Positions 41,576-50,542 of a stretch of 64,000 nucleotides of DNA are shown here, piece by piece. Both the position numbers and the translations under genes were made by a program. The stretch's first letter is position 1, and the number at the start of each line of letters is the position of its first letter. Source of the stretch: Spirosoma fluviale (GTDB lineage Bacteria > Bacteroidota > Bacteroidia > Cytophagales > Spirosomataceae); the NCBI GenBank assembly GCA_945883625.1, contig CAMCXW010000001.1:1-64000 (forward strand). Reading direction: 5' to 3'. The notes beneath the pieces are model-generated. The model worked only from the letters and a program-made list of their open reading frames with translations, made no database searches and had not been told where the DNA came from.

Positions 41576-42385
41576 ATGGCACAATTAAGCTACAACGACT
41601 TGCTTGACGCAGGCGTTCACTTCGGTCACTTGACACGTAAGTGGGATCCAAAAATGGCTCCATACATCTTTATGGAGAAAAATGGTATCCACATCATTGA
41701 TCTTAACAAAACTATTTCTAGCCTTGAAGAAGCATCTGCAGCAATGCGTGCTATCGTACGTTCTGGTCGTAAGATCATGTTCGTTGCGACGAAGAAACAA
41801 GCGCAAGAAATCGTAACAACAGAGGCAGATAAATTAAAGATGCCATACGTAACTGACCGTTGGTTAGGTGGTATGTTGACAAACTTCGCGACTGTACGTA
41901 AGTCAATCAAGAAAATGTCAAGCATCGACAAGATGTTAAAAGACGAAGTTATCGTGAAAACTCTTGCGAAACGCGAGCGTTTAATGATGACGCGTGAAGA
42001 GGAAAAATTGAAGCGTGTGTTAGGTGGTATCACCGAATTGACACGTCTACCAGCGGCATTGTTCGTGATTGACGTGAAGCGTGAGCACATCGCTGTATCG
42101 GAAGCAAAGAAATTGGGTATCCCAGTTTTCGCTATGTGTGATACAAACTCTAATCCTGAATTAGTTGACTACCCAATCCCAGCGAATGATGATGCGTACA
42201 AATCGATTGCAGTGATCGTAAAATCCATCAGCCAAGCGATTGAAGAAGGTTTATCTGAGCGTAAGCAAGATAAAGACGACGCGCGCATCGCAGAAGAGGA
42301 AGAAGCAAAACGTTTATTAGACGCAGATGCACAAGAAGCAGCTAAGGTAGCTGCCAAATATGAAAAAGAAGCAGAACAAGAATAA
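41576..42385 (+). CDS. rpsB: 30S ribosomal protein S2
   Basis: 269 residues. Seen: LLDAGVHFGHLTRKWDPKMAPYIF, TDRWLGGMLTNFATVRKSIKK and FVIDVKREHIAVSEAKKLGIPVFAMCDTNSNPE. The C-terminus (about 228-269) is a charged Glu/Ala/Lys helix, longer than in E. coli and likely flexible. It is 14 bases upstream of tsf, the near-universal pairing. Confidence 0.97.
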   Translation: MAQLSYNDLLDAGVHFGHLTRKWDPKMAPYIFMEKNGIHIIDLNKTISSLEEASAAMRAIVRSGRKIMFVATKKQAQEIVTTEADKLKMPYVTDRWLGGMLTNFATVRKSIKKMSSIDKMLKDEVIVKTLAKRERLMMTREEEKLKRVLGGITELTRLPAALFVIDVKREHIAVSEAKKLGIPVFAMCDTNSNPELVDYPIPANDDAYKSIAVIVKSISQAIEEGLSERKQDKDDARIAEEEEAKRLLDADAQEAAKVAAKYEKEAEQE

Positions 42386-42399
42386 CTAATATTCCAATT

Positions 42400-43233
42400 A
42401 TGTCAATTACAGCCGCAGACGTTAATAAATTACGCCAAATGACTGGCGCCGGAATGATGGATTGCAAGAAAGCTTTGATAGAAGCCGATGGCGACTTCGA
42501 AGCAGCCGTAGATATCCTTCGCAAAGCAGGTCAAAAAGTAGCCGCGAAACGTGCCGACAATCAAACGAATGAAGGTGTTGTTTTAATCGCGATGAACGCT
42601 GACCATTCAAACGGTAAATTAATCGCCCTTGCATGTGAGACTGAGCCAGTTTCAAAAGTAGATGCTTTCAACGATTTAGCTAAAAATATCTTAGATGCTG
42701 CTGTGAAATCTCACGCTCCATCTGCACATGATTTATTAGCTGAGCCTTTAGCTGATGGCCGTTCTATAGAAGGACACATCATCGACCTAACTGGTAAAAT
42801 TGGTGAAAAAATCACGTTAGCAGCTTACGAAAATATCTCAGCTGAAAAAGTAGTTTCTTACATTCACTCCAACAATAAAATCGGTGTTTTAGTAGCATTC
42901 GAAAATGTTCAAGGTGCCGATGTTCAAGAAGTAGGTAAAGATATCGCGATGCAAATCACGGCTATGAAGCCAGTTGCTTTGGACAAAGACGGCGTTGATG
43001 CTGAAACAATCGAACGCGAAATCGAGATTGGAAAAGATCAAGCACGTCAAGAAGGAAAGCCAGAGGCTATGTTGGAGAAAATCGCTGTAGGTAAATTAGA
43101 GAAGTTCTATAAAGAACAAACTTTATTGAACCAACAGTTCGTAAAAGATTCATCTATTACGATCCGTCAATATGTAGAATCAACGCAAAAAGGTCTTACG
43201 ATCGCGTCATTCAAACGTATCGCTTTGGTATAA
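42400..43233 (+). CDS. tsf: Elongation factor Ts
   Basis: Nucleotide exchange factor for EF-Tu, 277 residues. N-terminal UBA-like domain VNKLRQMTGAGMMDCKKALIEADGDFEAAVDILRK, with the TDFV-like contact region replaced here by VSKVDAFNDL in the core domain; the Bacteroidota form ends in the QQFVKDSSITIRQYVES dimer region. A strong terminator follows. Confidence 0.97.
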   Translation: MSITAADVNKLRQMTGAGMMDCKKALIEADGDFEAAVDILRKAGQKVAAKRADNQTNEGVVLIAMNADHSNGKLIALACETEPVSKVDAFNDLAKNILDAAVKSHAPSAHDLLAEPLADGRSIEGHIIDLTGKIGEKITLAAYENISAEKVVSYIHSNNKIGVLVAFENVQGADVQEVGKDIAMQITAMKPVALDKDGVDAETIEREIEIGKDQARQEGKPEAMLEKIAVGKLEKFYKEQTLLNQQFVKDSSITIRQYVESTQKGLTIASFKRIALV

Positions 43234-43252
43234 TTCAGCCAATAATAAAATC

Positions 43253-43284
43253 AAAAGACCAGCCGAAAAGCTGGTCTTTTTTTT
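43253..43284 (+). terminator. Terminator after tsf
   Basis: AAAAGACCAGC and GCTGGTCTTTT, an 11-bp perfect stem with loop CGAAAA and a T-run. It isolates the translation genes from murD, so the division cluster must start from its own promoter in the 100 bp that follow (best candidate TACGTTTA at 43358, one mismatch). Confidence 0.9.
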
Positions 43285-43381
43285 GTGTAAAAAATCAATC
43301 AGATGCCGCAAATCTCGTTTGAAAAAATGACATACATTTTCTAAATTGTAACCAAATTACGTTTAGTCAAAATCAGCGCGC

Positions 43382-44716
43382 ATGAGCCATATAGTCATTT
43401 TGGGAGGAGGAGAAAGTGGCGTTGGCGCGGCATTACTAGCCCAATCAAAAGGCTTTAGCGTTTTTCTTTCCGACCAAGGAAAACTAAAAGAACATTACCA
43501 AGATCAATTACGCAGTCAAGCCATTCCTTTCGAATCCGAAAAGCATACCGTATCCGAAATTTTAAAAGCGGACGAAATTATCATCAGCCCGGGAATACCC
43601 GAAAAAAGCGAACTCGTACAAACAATCAAAAAACAAGGAATACCACTCGTTTCTGAAATTGAATTCGCCGCGCGTTACACAAAAGCAAAATTGATCGCCA
43701 TCACCGGAAGCAACGGCAAAACAACCACAACCCTACTCACCTACCACTTGCTCAAAGAGGCCGGATTCAACGTAGGATTAGCAGGTAATATTGGTCAAAG
43801 TTTTGCCAAACAAGTAATGGAAGATTCCTTCGACTATTATGTACTCGAAATATCCAGCTTTCAACTAGATCGCTGCTTTGATTTCAAACCGGATGTGGCT
43901 GTACTCATCAACATCACGCCTGATCACCTCGATCGCTACGACTATAAATTCGAAAATTACATTCACTCCAAATTTCGAATCTTCCAAAATGCGAACACGC
44001 AAACCGCGTGTATCTATTGGGGAGACGACGAAGTGATCCAACAATACAAGGAATTAATTCCTGCAGCAGTAGCGCACCAGCGGGTCATTCATTTTGATAA
44101 ATCGTCTGGCGCAGCAAATATCACGGATGATGCGATTCAGTTTGCGTTTGGCAAGATTGTACGAGCCACTGCCCCGATTCAAGGACCACATAATGCCATC
44201 AACATGGCCGCTGCCGTTTTAGCAGCTACCGAAGCTGGCGTAGCTTGGTCGGATATTCAAGCAAATCTAGGATCGTTTCAAAATGCACCACATAGATTAG
44301 AACCTTGCGGTAATTGGCATGGAATTCAATTCATCAATGACTCGAAAGCAACCAATGTGGACGCTGTATTCTATGCACTAAACTCATTTAAAAAGAAATT
44401 AATTTTGATCATTGGTGGCGTAGATAAAGGCAACGAATATGACGTCCTAAACGATTTAGTCAAGTCAAAAGTGAAAGGTATGATTTGCCTTGGGACAGAT
44501 AATGCTAAATTAATGGCACATTTTGGCGACCGAGTACCTAAGATCATGTCGACAGATTCGTTGGAAACTGCCGTGTCAACGAGTATGCAATGGGGCGAAT
44601 CAGGCGATATCGTACTCCTTTCTCCTGCATGCGCTAGTTTTGATTTATTTAAAAATTACGAAGACCGCGGGGATCAATTTAAGGCGACCGTTAACCGATT
44701 AACTCATGGAAGCTAG
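43382..44716 (+). CDS. murD: UDP-N-acetylmuramoyl-L-alanine:D-glutamate ligase
   Basis: Adds D-Glu to UDP-MurNAc-L-Ala in cytoplasmic peptidoglycan synthesis. 444 residues. Seen: Rossmann start VILGGGESGVGAALLA, ATP loop AITGSNGKTTTTLLTYHLL, NITPDHLDRYD and FINDSKATNVDA, then LLSPACASFDLFKNYEDRG. Its stop overlaps the ftsW start by 11 bases. It is the first gene here of a partial dcw cluster; murE and mraY, normally upstream, are absent. Confidence 0.97.
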   Translation: MSHIVILGGGESGVGAALLAQSKGFSVFLSDQGKLKEHYQDQLRSQAIPFESEKHTVSEILKADEIIISPGIPEKSELVQTIKKQGIPLVSEIEFAARYTKAKLIAITGSNGKTTTTLLTYHLLKEAGFNVGLAGNIGQSFAKQVMEDSFDYYVLEISSFQLDRCFDFKPDVAVLINITPDHLDRYDYKFENYIHSKFRIFQNANTQTACIYWGDDEVIQQYKELIPAAVAHQRVIHFDKSSGAANITDDAIQFAFGKIVRATAPIQGPHNAINMAAAVLAATEAGVAWSDIQANLGSFQNAPHRLEPCGNWHGIQFINDSKATNVDAVFYALNSFKKKLILIIGGVDKGNEYDVLNDLVKSKVKGMICLGTDNAKLMAHFGDRVPKIMSTDSLETAVSTSMQWGESGDIVLLSPACASFDLFKNYEDRGDQFKATVNRLTHGS

Positions 44717-45887
44717 AATAACAAATTTTATCAAAACCCGTTTAGCAGGCGACTACCAAATTTGGTTCATCGTTTTTTTGCTCAATATTTTTGGACTACT
44801 CATTCAATTTTCTGCCAAAGGAAAAATGTTCATGGGCGGCCCTATGGTCCCCATTTTAAACATTGGGAAATCAATATTTTTATTAGCTGGTTCCTTTGCC
44901 TTAATGTCCTGGATATCGCGCCAAAACTATTTGAAAGTCGCTAAGTACAGTAATATCTTCCTGATTTTCTCTTGGATTCTTATCCTAATTGCCTTCTTTT
45001 TCGGCGAAAACAAAGGTGGGGCGAGCCGATGGATCGACCTCGGATTTATCAGTTTTATGCCCTCAGACATGGCTAAACTTTGCTTAACCATGAGTTTAGC
45101 TAAGATATTTTCAACCCGACAGGCTGATCAAAGTTCCTATAACATCGGCGTAATCACCGTTATTTTAATCCAAATAGGTATCACTTGCTTTTTGGTTATG
45201 CTATCCAATTTCTCTACGGCAATCCTAATTTTCTTAACCAGTATTGTTCTTATGATCTTTGGCCGCGTACCCTTTAAATCCATATTCCTTATCATGGGAA
45301 TCGTCGGATTTATCGCAGGCTCCGTTGTTACACTAGGCATTGGACAGCGCGCTGCCACCGTAAAAGCACGTTTGGCAACGTACGCACAAAGAACATTATC
45401 TAACACAAATGGCCTTAAAAACCTGGAGGATAAAGATGAAAACTACCAACTAAAACGAAGTTGGTACGCCATCGCAACGGGCGCGCTTATTCCTAAAGGC
45501 CCCGGAAATAGTCAATACAGATTCATCTTATCACAAGCAGAATCGGATTTCGTTTACGCCATTATTTTAGAGGAATATGGGCTCATTATGGGCTTGGCCA
45601 TTCCACTCCTATTCTTGTGGTTTATGTGGCGAGGCTCATCCGTTATTCGCTATAGCGGTAAACCACTAGGTGGTCTACTATCAGCGGGTTTGACATTTTC
45701 CATTGTGATTCAAGCCTTCATTAATATGCTTGTGGCCGTAGGTGCTGGACCGGTAACGGGCCAACCGATGCCCATGATTTCTGCGGGAGGCACGTCACTT
45801 TTATTTACTGCCATTAGTATTGGCTTAATTTTATCCATCAGCCGCGACAAGGAAATGGAAACAAAAGACCTTAAATCCGTTATTTAG
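44706..45887 (+). CDS. ftsW: FtsW, SEDS-family peptidoglycan glycosyltransferase
   Basis: Division-specific SEDS polymerase that works with a class B penicillin-binding protein. 393 residues, about 10 helices. Seen: GASRWIDLGFISFMPSDMAKLCL (helix with catalytic-region residues), QAESDFVYAIILEEYGLIMG with the conserved Glu-rich loop, and GQPMPMISAGGTSLL. Position between murD and murG identifies FtsW rather than RodA. Its stop shares a G with the GTG start of murG. Confidence 0.95.
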   Translation: MEARITNFIKTRLAGDYQIWFIVFLLNIFGLLIQFSAKGKMFMGGPMVPILNIGKSIFLLAGSFALMSWISRQNYLKVAKYSNIFLIFSWILILIAFFFGENKGGASRWIDLGFISFMPSDMAKLCLTMSLAKIFSTRQADQSSYNIGVITVILIQIGITCFLVMLSNFSTAILIFLTSIVLMIFGRVPFKSIFLIMGIVGFIAGSVVTLGIGQRAATVKARLATYAQRTLSNTNGLKNLEDKDENYQLKRSWYAIATGALIPKGPGNSQYRFILSQAESDFVYAIILEEYGLIMGLAIPLLFLWFMWRGSSVIRYSGKPLGGLLSAGLTFSIVIQAFINMLVAVGAGPVTGQPMPMISAGGTSLLFTAISIGLILSISRDKEMETKDLKSVI

Positions 45888-46996
45888 TGGGAATCAAACG
45901 AATCATCATTTCTGGAGGCGGAACCGGTGGACATATATATCCTGCGATCGCCATCGCAACGGCACTGAAAGACCAAGACCCCTCCCTCGAATTTCTATTC
46001 GTGGGTGCCGAAGGCAAAATGGAAATGGAAAAAGTTCCCAAAGCCGGATTCAATATTCAAGGATTACCTATCGTTGGAATCAACCGCCAACACATGGCTA
46101 AAAACCTATTGTTTCCCTTTAAGCTGATTCAAAGCTTGCGTAAAGCCTTTCAAATTATTGCCGAATTCAAACCAGATGTGGCCATTGGTGTAGGCGGTTA
46201 TGCCTCTGGACCCATGTTAATTGCCGCTTGGATCAAAGGAATTCCATTTTACATTCAAGAACAAAATTCGTTCGCTGGTATTACCAATAAAGCACTAAGC
46301 AGCAAAGCAAGACATATTTTTGTCGCCTACCCCGGTATGGAAAAATTCTTCGGAAAAGATAAAATGACACTCTCCGGAAATCCAGTCCGCAAAGACCTTA
46401 TTGACCTGACTGGGAAAAAAGAAAAAGGAGCCTCGTTTTTTGGACTAGATCCGAACAAAAAAACGATCCTGGTCATCGGTGGAAGTCAAGGCGCACGAAG
46501 CATCAATCTGGCCATCCAGCAAGGATTAGCGGATGTAGCGGAAGCAGATGTTCAGTTAATCTGGCAAACAGGGGTGTCGTTCGAAAATGAGGCAAAAAAG
46601 GCCTCAGTAGCAACTAAAGGACTCAAAAGCTATGTTTCGGCCTTTATTTATGAGATGGATTTAGCGTATGCAATGGCCGACTTAGTGGTTTCCCGCGCTG
46701 GGGCGCTCAGTGTTTCTGAAATTTGTTTGGCAGGTAAACCAAGTATTTTGGTTCCTTTCCCAAATGCCTCCGAAGATCATCAAACTGAAAATGCAAAAAG
46801 TCTGGTTACCAATGGAGCAGCACGTTTAGTCGTAGATAAAGACGCACAAGCTGATTTGGTTCCTACCGCATTAAAGACATTGAAAAATACAGAAGTATTA
46901 ACGGAACTGGGACTACAAAGCTTAGCCATGGGTAAACCTTACGCAGCCACAGAAATCGCCCAAGCCATCTTAAACGAAATGAACGCATGCGCATAA
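45887..46996 (+). CDS. murG: MurG, lipid II synthase
   Basis: Transfers GlcNAc from UDP-GlcNAc to lipid I at the inner membrane. 369 residues. Starts at GTG 45887, overlapping the ftsW stop (TAGTG). Seen: IISGGGTGGHIYPAIAIA, GVGGYASGPMLIAAW, EQNSFAGITNK, and GGSQGARSIN in the donor lobe, then FPNASEDHQTENAKSL. All family motifs are present. Confidence 0.97.
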   Translation: MGIKRIIISGGGTGGHIYPAIAIATALKDQDPSLEFLFVGAEGKMEMEKVPKAGFNIQGLPIVGINRQHMAKNLLFPFKLIQSLRKAFQIIAEFKPDVAIGVGGYASGPMLIAAWIKGIPFYIQEQNSFAGITNKALSSKARHIFVAYPGMEKFFGKDKMTLSGNPVRKDLIDLTGKKEKGASFFGLDPNKKTILVIGGSQGARSINLAIQQGLADVAEADVQLIWQTGVSFENEAKKASVATKGLKSYVSAFIYEMDLAYAMADLVVSRAGALSVSEICLAGKPSILVPFPNASEDHQTENAKSLVTNGAARLVVDKDAQADLVPTALKTLKNTEVLTELGLQSLAMGKPYAATEIAQAILNEMNACA

Positions 46997-48366
46997 ACGT
47001 TTCCATGGCCGACTTAAAACAAGTCTACTTTCTAGGCATCGGAGGTATCGGGATGTCGGCCATCGCCCGCTGGTTCTTGCACAATGGATATCCGGTTGCT
47101 GGCTATGATAAAACCGAAAGCCCGCTAACGCGCACGCTATCAAGCGAAGGAATGGTCATTCACTATGAAGATTCTGTAGACCTGATTCCCGTAATCTGCC
47201 TAACTGAACCTGATTCATGTTTATTTATTTATACTCCGGCAATCCCAGCCAACCACATTGAAAAGAATTATTTGTTGGCCGCCAACATCCCCTTATGGAA
47301 ACGTTCCCAAATTTTGGGTTGGATCACGGAACAAATGCCAACGCTTGCTGTCGCAGGTACTCATGGAAAAACTACTACGTCATCGTTATTGACCCACTTA
47401 TTGGTTCATGCAAAGCAAAATGTAACGGCATTTCTAGGTGGCATTACCCAAAATTATGGAACAAATTTCATTCCAAATCAAGGACGTGAAAACATGGTTT
47501 GCGTGGTAGAAGCGGACGAATATGATCGCTCATTTTTGACATTGCATCCTACGGCTGCGGTCGTAACATCGACGGATGCAGATCATTTAGACATTTACGG
47601 TGGGGCTGAACAGGTACTAGAATCGTTCCAATTATTTGTCGACCAAATCAAACCGGGTGGATTCTTTATCCAAAAATCAGGTTTGACACTCGTTTCTGAT
47701 GAAAAAGATTACACCTTTGGCATTAATCAAGGGGATTATCAAGCAACAAATATTCGCATTGAAAACCACCGCATGGTGTTTGACATGCTTTACCCAGGTG
47801 GTCAAATAACGGATATTCCAATGCGCATTCCTGGCTTTCATAACATAGAAAATACGTTGGCAGCAAGTGCCTTAGCCATGCATCACGGCGTGGGTCCGGC
47901 AGATATAAAAGCAGGAATTGCGTCCTTTAAAGGTGTGAAGCGTCGCTTTGAATACCATGTGGAAACGGAAGAGCATGTAATGATTGATGATTATGCGCAT
48001 CATCCTACAGAAATTAGTGCTTGTCTAACTTCAGTCAAAGCCTTATATCCAGATGAAAAAATTGTTGCTGTTTTCCAGCCACATCTTTTTTCAAGGACAC
48101 GTGATTTTTTAGAAGATTTTGGTACGAGCTTGGCGATTGCTGATGAAGTATTTTTGTTGGATATCTATCCAGCACGCGAATTGCCAATTCCCGGAGTTAC
48201 ATCTGAATTGCTTTTGAGTAAAATCCCAATGGAAAAAAAATGTGTCATTGGCAAAGAAGACTTCATTCAGCACATGCAATTAGAAAAACCGCGACTATTA
48301 ATCACGATGGGAGCAGGAGATATCGACTTACTTTTGAATGATTGTAAATTGGCCTTAACTTCGTAG
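46987..48366 (+). CDS. murC: UDP-N-acetylmuramate:L-alanine ligase
   Basis: Adds the first residue of the stem peptide. 459 residues. Seen: FLGIGGIGMSAIARW, AVAGTHGKTTTSSLLTHLL, VVEADEYDRSFL and the later MIDDYAHHPTEISA. ATG 46987 overlaps the murG end by 10 bases; the in-frame ATG 47005 (MADLKQVYFLG) would instead leave an 8-base gap and a more usual N-terminus. Sequence alone does not decide between them. Confidence 0.96.
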   Translation: MRINVSMADLKQVYFLGIGGIGMSAIARWFLHNGYPVAGYDKTESPLTRTLSSEGMVIHYEDSVDLIPVICLTEPDSCLFIYTPAIPANHIEKNYLLAANIPLWKRSQILGWITEQMPTLAVAGTHGKTTTSSLLTHLLVHAKQNVTAFLGGITQNYGTNFIPNQGRENMVCVVEADEYDRSFLTLHPTAAVVTSTDADHLDIYGGAEQVLESFQLFVDQIKPGGFFIQKSGLTLVSDEKDYTFGINQGDYQATNIRIENHRMVFDMLYPGGQITDIPMRIPGFHNIENTLAASALAMHHGVGPADIKAGIASFKGVKRRFEYHVETEEHVMIDDYAHHPTEISACLTSVKALYPDEKIVAVFQPHLFSRTRDFLEDFGTSLAIADEVFLLDIYPARELPIPGVTSELLLSKIPMEKKCVIGKEDFIQHMQLEKPRLLITMGAGDIDLLLNDCKLALTS

Positions 48367-48367
48367 C

Positions 48368-49159
48368 ATGAGTCCCTCCACAAATTTTAAAATACAGCGT
48401 TTAAAAAAGCTCCTGAGTATTGTTATACTCATGGGATTAGCGATTGCCGCTGTCATCTATGAGGAGATTAGCTATAATGATGTTACCTGTACTGGAATTG
48501 TAGTTAAGTTAGACTCAGAAAATGAAAAACCCCTGTTGGGTAAGCAAGATATTAACTTGATGGTCACAAATCAGGGAAGCGATTATTTCCTAAATAAGCC
48601 ATTGAATGAGATATCGTTGCATCAAATAGAGCAACGCGTAAAGCGGATCCCGCTCGTAAAATCGTGTGAAGCGCATCATGATTTTAGTGGAAAAATAATT
48701 ATTTCAGTAAAAGAATATAGCCCTATTGCCCGCATTTTGCGTTTTACAACGGGCGCTTCGAATTTACGAGATCAGTATGTGACGCAAGAAGGCCGACTAA
48801 TCGCTACGAGTGATTTGTTCACCCCACGAATTTTGGTTGTATCTGGCCCATTCTTTAAGGATAGTCGGCGCGACCTACGTGACGAACGTGGAAAAACACT
48901 TTTACCTTTTTTTGAATTCATACATAAAGATGAATTTTGGAAAGCTCAAATCGCACAAGTTATTGTTGCCGAAGATGGCGGTATTATCATGGTGCCGACC
49001 ATGGGGAAAACATATATCGACTTCGGTTTGCCGATACACATCGAGACAAAATTCAAAAAGCTAGCTTTATTTTATAAGAAAATCATCCCAAATAAAGGTT
49101 GGGATACCTACTCATGGGTACATCTAAAATATAAGAATCAGGTAATTTGTGATTATTAG
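48368..49159 (+). CDS. ftsQ: FtsQ/DivIB-like cell-division protein
   Basis: Bitopic divisome protein linking early and late assembly. 263 residues: a short cytoplasmic basic stretch, one transmembrane helix (LLSIVILMGLAIAAVIYE, about 15-33), then a POTRA-like domain with LNEISLHQIEQRVKRIPLVKSCEAHHDFSGKIIISVKEYSPIARI, and a C-terminal beta domain with YVTQEGRLIATS and ending in VHLKYKNQVICDY. Identity rests on the fold pattern and on lying between murC and ftsA; sequence conservation in this family is low. Confidence 0.9.
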   Translation: MSPSTNFKIQRLKKLLSIVILMGLAIAAVIYEEISYNDVTCTGIVVKLDSENEKPLLGKQDINLMVTNQGSDYFLNKPLNEISLHQIEQRVKRIPLVKSCEAHHDFSGKIIISVKEYSPIARILRFTTGASNLRDQYVTQEGRLIATSDLFTPRILVVSGPFFKDSRRDLRDERGKTLLPFFEFIHKDEFWKAQIAQVIVAEDGGIIMVPTMGKTYIDFGLPIHIETKFKKLALFYKKIIPNKGWDTYSWVHLKYKNQVICDY

Positions 49160-49228
49160 TCATTTTAGGTAATTTCAAAACTAAATCGCCTTTTGGGGGC
49201 GTGTTCATTCTACAATACATTATATTTT

Positions 49229-50542
49229 ATGCGGAACGATTTGATCATTGGACTCGATATTGGTAGTTCATTTATAAAGGCTGTAGCAGGCAAGCAAAAT
49301 GCACAAGGTTTATTAGAGATTGTTGCGACAGGAAAAGCTTCTACGACAGGCTTTATTTTACATGGTGAAATCGTCAATATCAATAAAACTTCGGCCGCTA
49401 TATCTGAGGCAATTAATCAAATCGCGGTAGCACTTCCCGGGAAGACTAAAGAGTATTATTTCTCATCCAACTTGTCTGGCAGTCATATCAATGTAAGTCC
49501 TTATACGATTACGAAACAGCGTAAAAATACATCTGATCCGGTAACTGTAAAGGAGATTTTAGAGATTACGGAGGAGGCAAAAAAATCAATTTCGGAGAAG
49601 AATCCGTGTGTATTACACACATTACCGATCGGTTTTGTCGTGGGTTCTTTGCCTGAAACTTTGGATCCTATTGGCCAAGTGGGCGCACGACTGCAAGGAG
49701 ATTTTATGGTGATTACCGCACGTCAAGATAAATTCGATTTATTCCGAAAAACCTTAGCATCTGCTGAGTCTGATCACATTAAAGGGGGTAATTTATATTT
49801 TAGTCCATTAGCAAGTTCTAGTTCCGTTTTAAGTGCAGAGGAAAAGCAGCAAGGGGTTGTATTAGTGGATATCGGCAGTGGAACGACTGAAATAAGTATT
49901 TTTCAAAATAAGCGATTGAAGCACGCCACCGTTTTAAACTGGGGTGGAGATCGCATAACTGAAGATATTAAAGTGGCTCTTGATGTGACCTTAGAGCATG
50001 CAGAAGCACTCAAGGTTAATTTCGGTTCTGCCTTACAAAAATTAATTGAGATCAATGAAGTTGTCATGATTCCAGGCATGGCGGGACGTAAACCGACGCC
50101 TGTTTCAGTACGGAATTTGGCGATAATTATTGAGGAGCGCATGAAGGAATTAGCAGCAATTATTGTTGCTGAAATTCAAAAAACAACGAATATCACCCCA
50201 TTACGTGGCGGTATCGTCCTTTGCGGCGGCGGAGCAACCTTACCATATATCGATGAATTATTCCAAAAAGTTACGGAGCTTGAGACGCGCGTCGGCATAC
50301 CTAATGCCACCGCCTCAGACGAAATCAAGGACCCATCTTACGCTACATCGGTAGGTCTTGTCCAAGTTTATTTTGACCAACTTGAAAATTCAGATGATTC
50401 AGCGCCTGAGACAAGTTCTCAGTCTGAGTATAGCACAGTAAATGGGAATTCAACGAAGCAAAAACCACCATCAATTAAATCGATTTTTGGTAGACTAGTG
50501 GAATCGCTTGTTGGCAGTGATGAAGAAGGCGGAGAATATTAG
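49229..50542 (+). CDS. ftsA: Cell-division protein FtsA
   Basis: Actin-like membrane anchor for FtsZ. 437 residues from ATG 49229 (MRNDLIIGLDIGSS); upstream in-frame codons from 49193 are not conserved. Seen: phosphate-1 loop GLDIGSSFIKAVAG, the SHS2 insertion, VLVDIGSGTTEISIF (phosphate-2) and GGIVLCGGGATLPYIDELF (adenosine). A charged Ser/Glu-rich C-terminal extension (about 380-437) ends in GSDEEGGEY; the usual amphipathic helix is probably in SIKSIFGRLVESLVG. ftsZ, nearly always next, is missing; a convergent helicase gene overlaps the stop. Confidence 0.95.
   Translation: MRNDLIIGLDIGSSFIKAVAGKQNAQGLLEIVATGKASTTGFILHGEIVNINKTSAAISEAINQIAVALPGKTKEYYFSSNLSGSHINVSPYTITKQRKNTSDPVTVKEILEITEEAKKSISEKNPCVLHTLPIGFVVGSLPETLDPIGQVGARLQGDFMVITARQDKFDLFRKTLASAESDHIKGGNLYFSPLASSSSVLSAEEKQQGVVLVDIGSGTTEISIFQNKRLKHATVLNWGGDRITEDIKVALDVTLEHAEALKVNFGSALQKLIEINEVVMIPGMAGRKPTPVSVRNLAIIIEERMKELAAIIVAEIQKTTNITPLRGGIVLCGGGATLPYIDELFQKVTELETRVGIPNATASDEIKDPSYATSVGLVQVYFDQLENSDDSAPETSSQSEYSTVNGNSTKQKPPSIKSIFGRLVESLVGSDEEGGEY

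Noticed and set aside
41626-42090. Minus-strand frame of 154 codons opposite rpsB
   Set aside because: Complement of a highly conserved ribosomal protein gene; no start signals.
43352-43366. murD promoter at TACGTTTA
   Set aside because: Last base of the -7 box differs and no TTG is at the right distance. Mentioned only as the best candidate.
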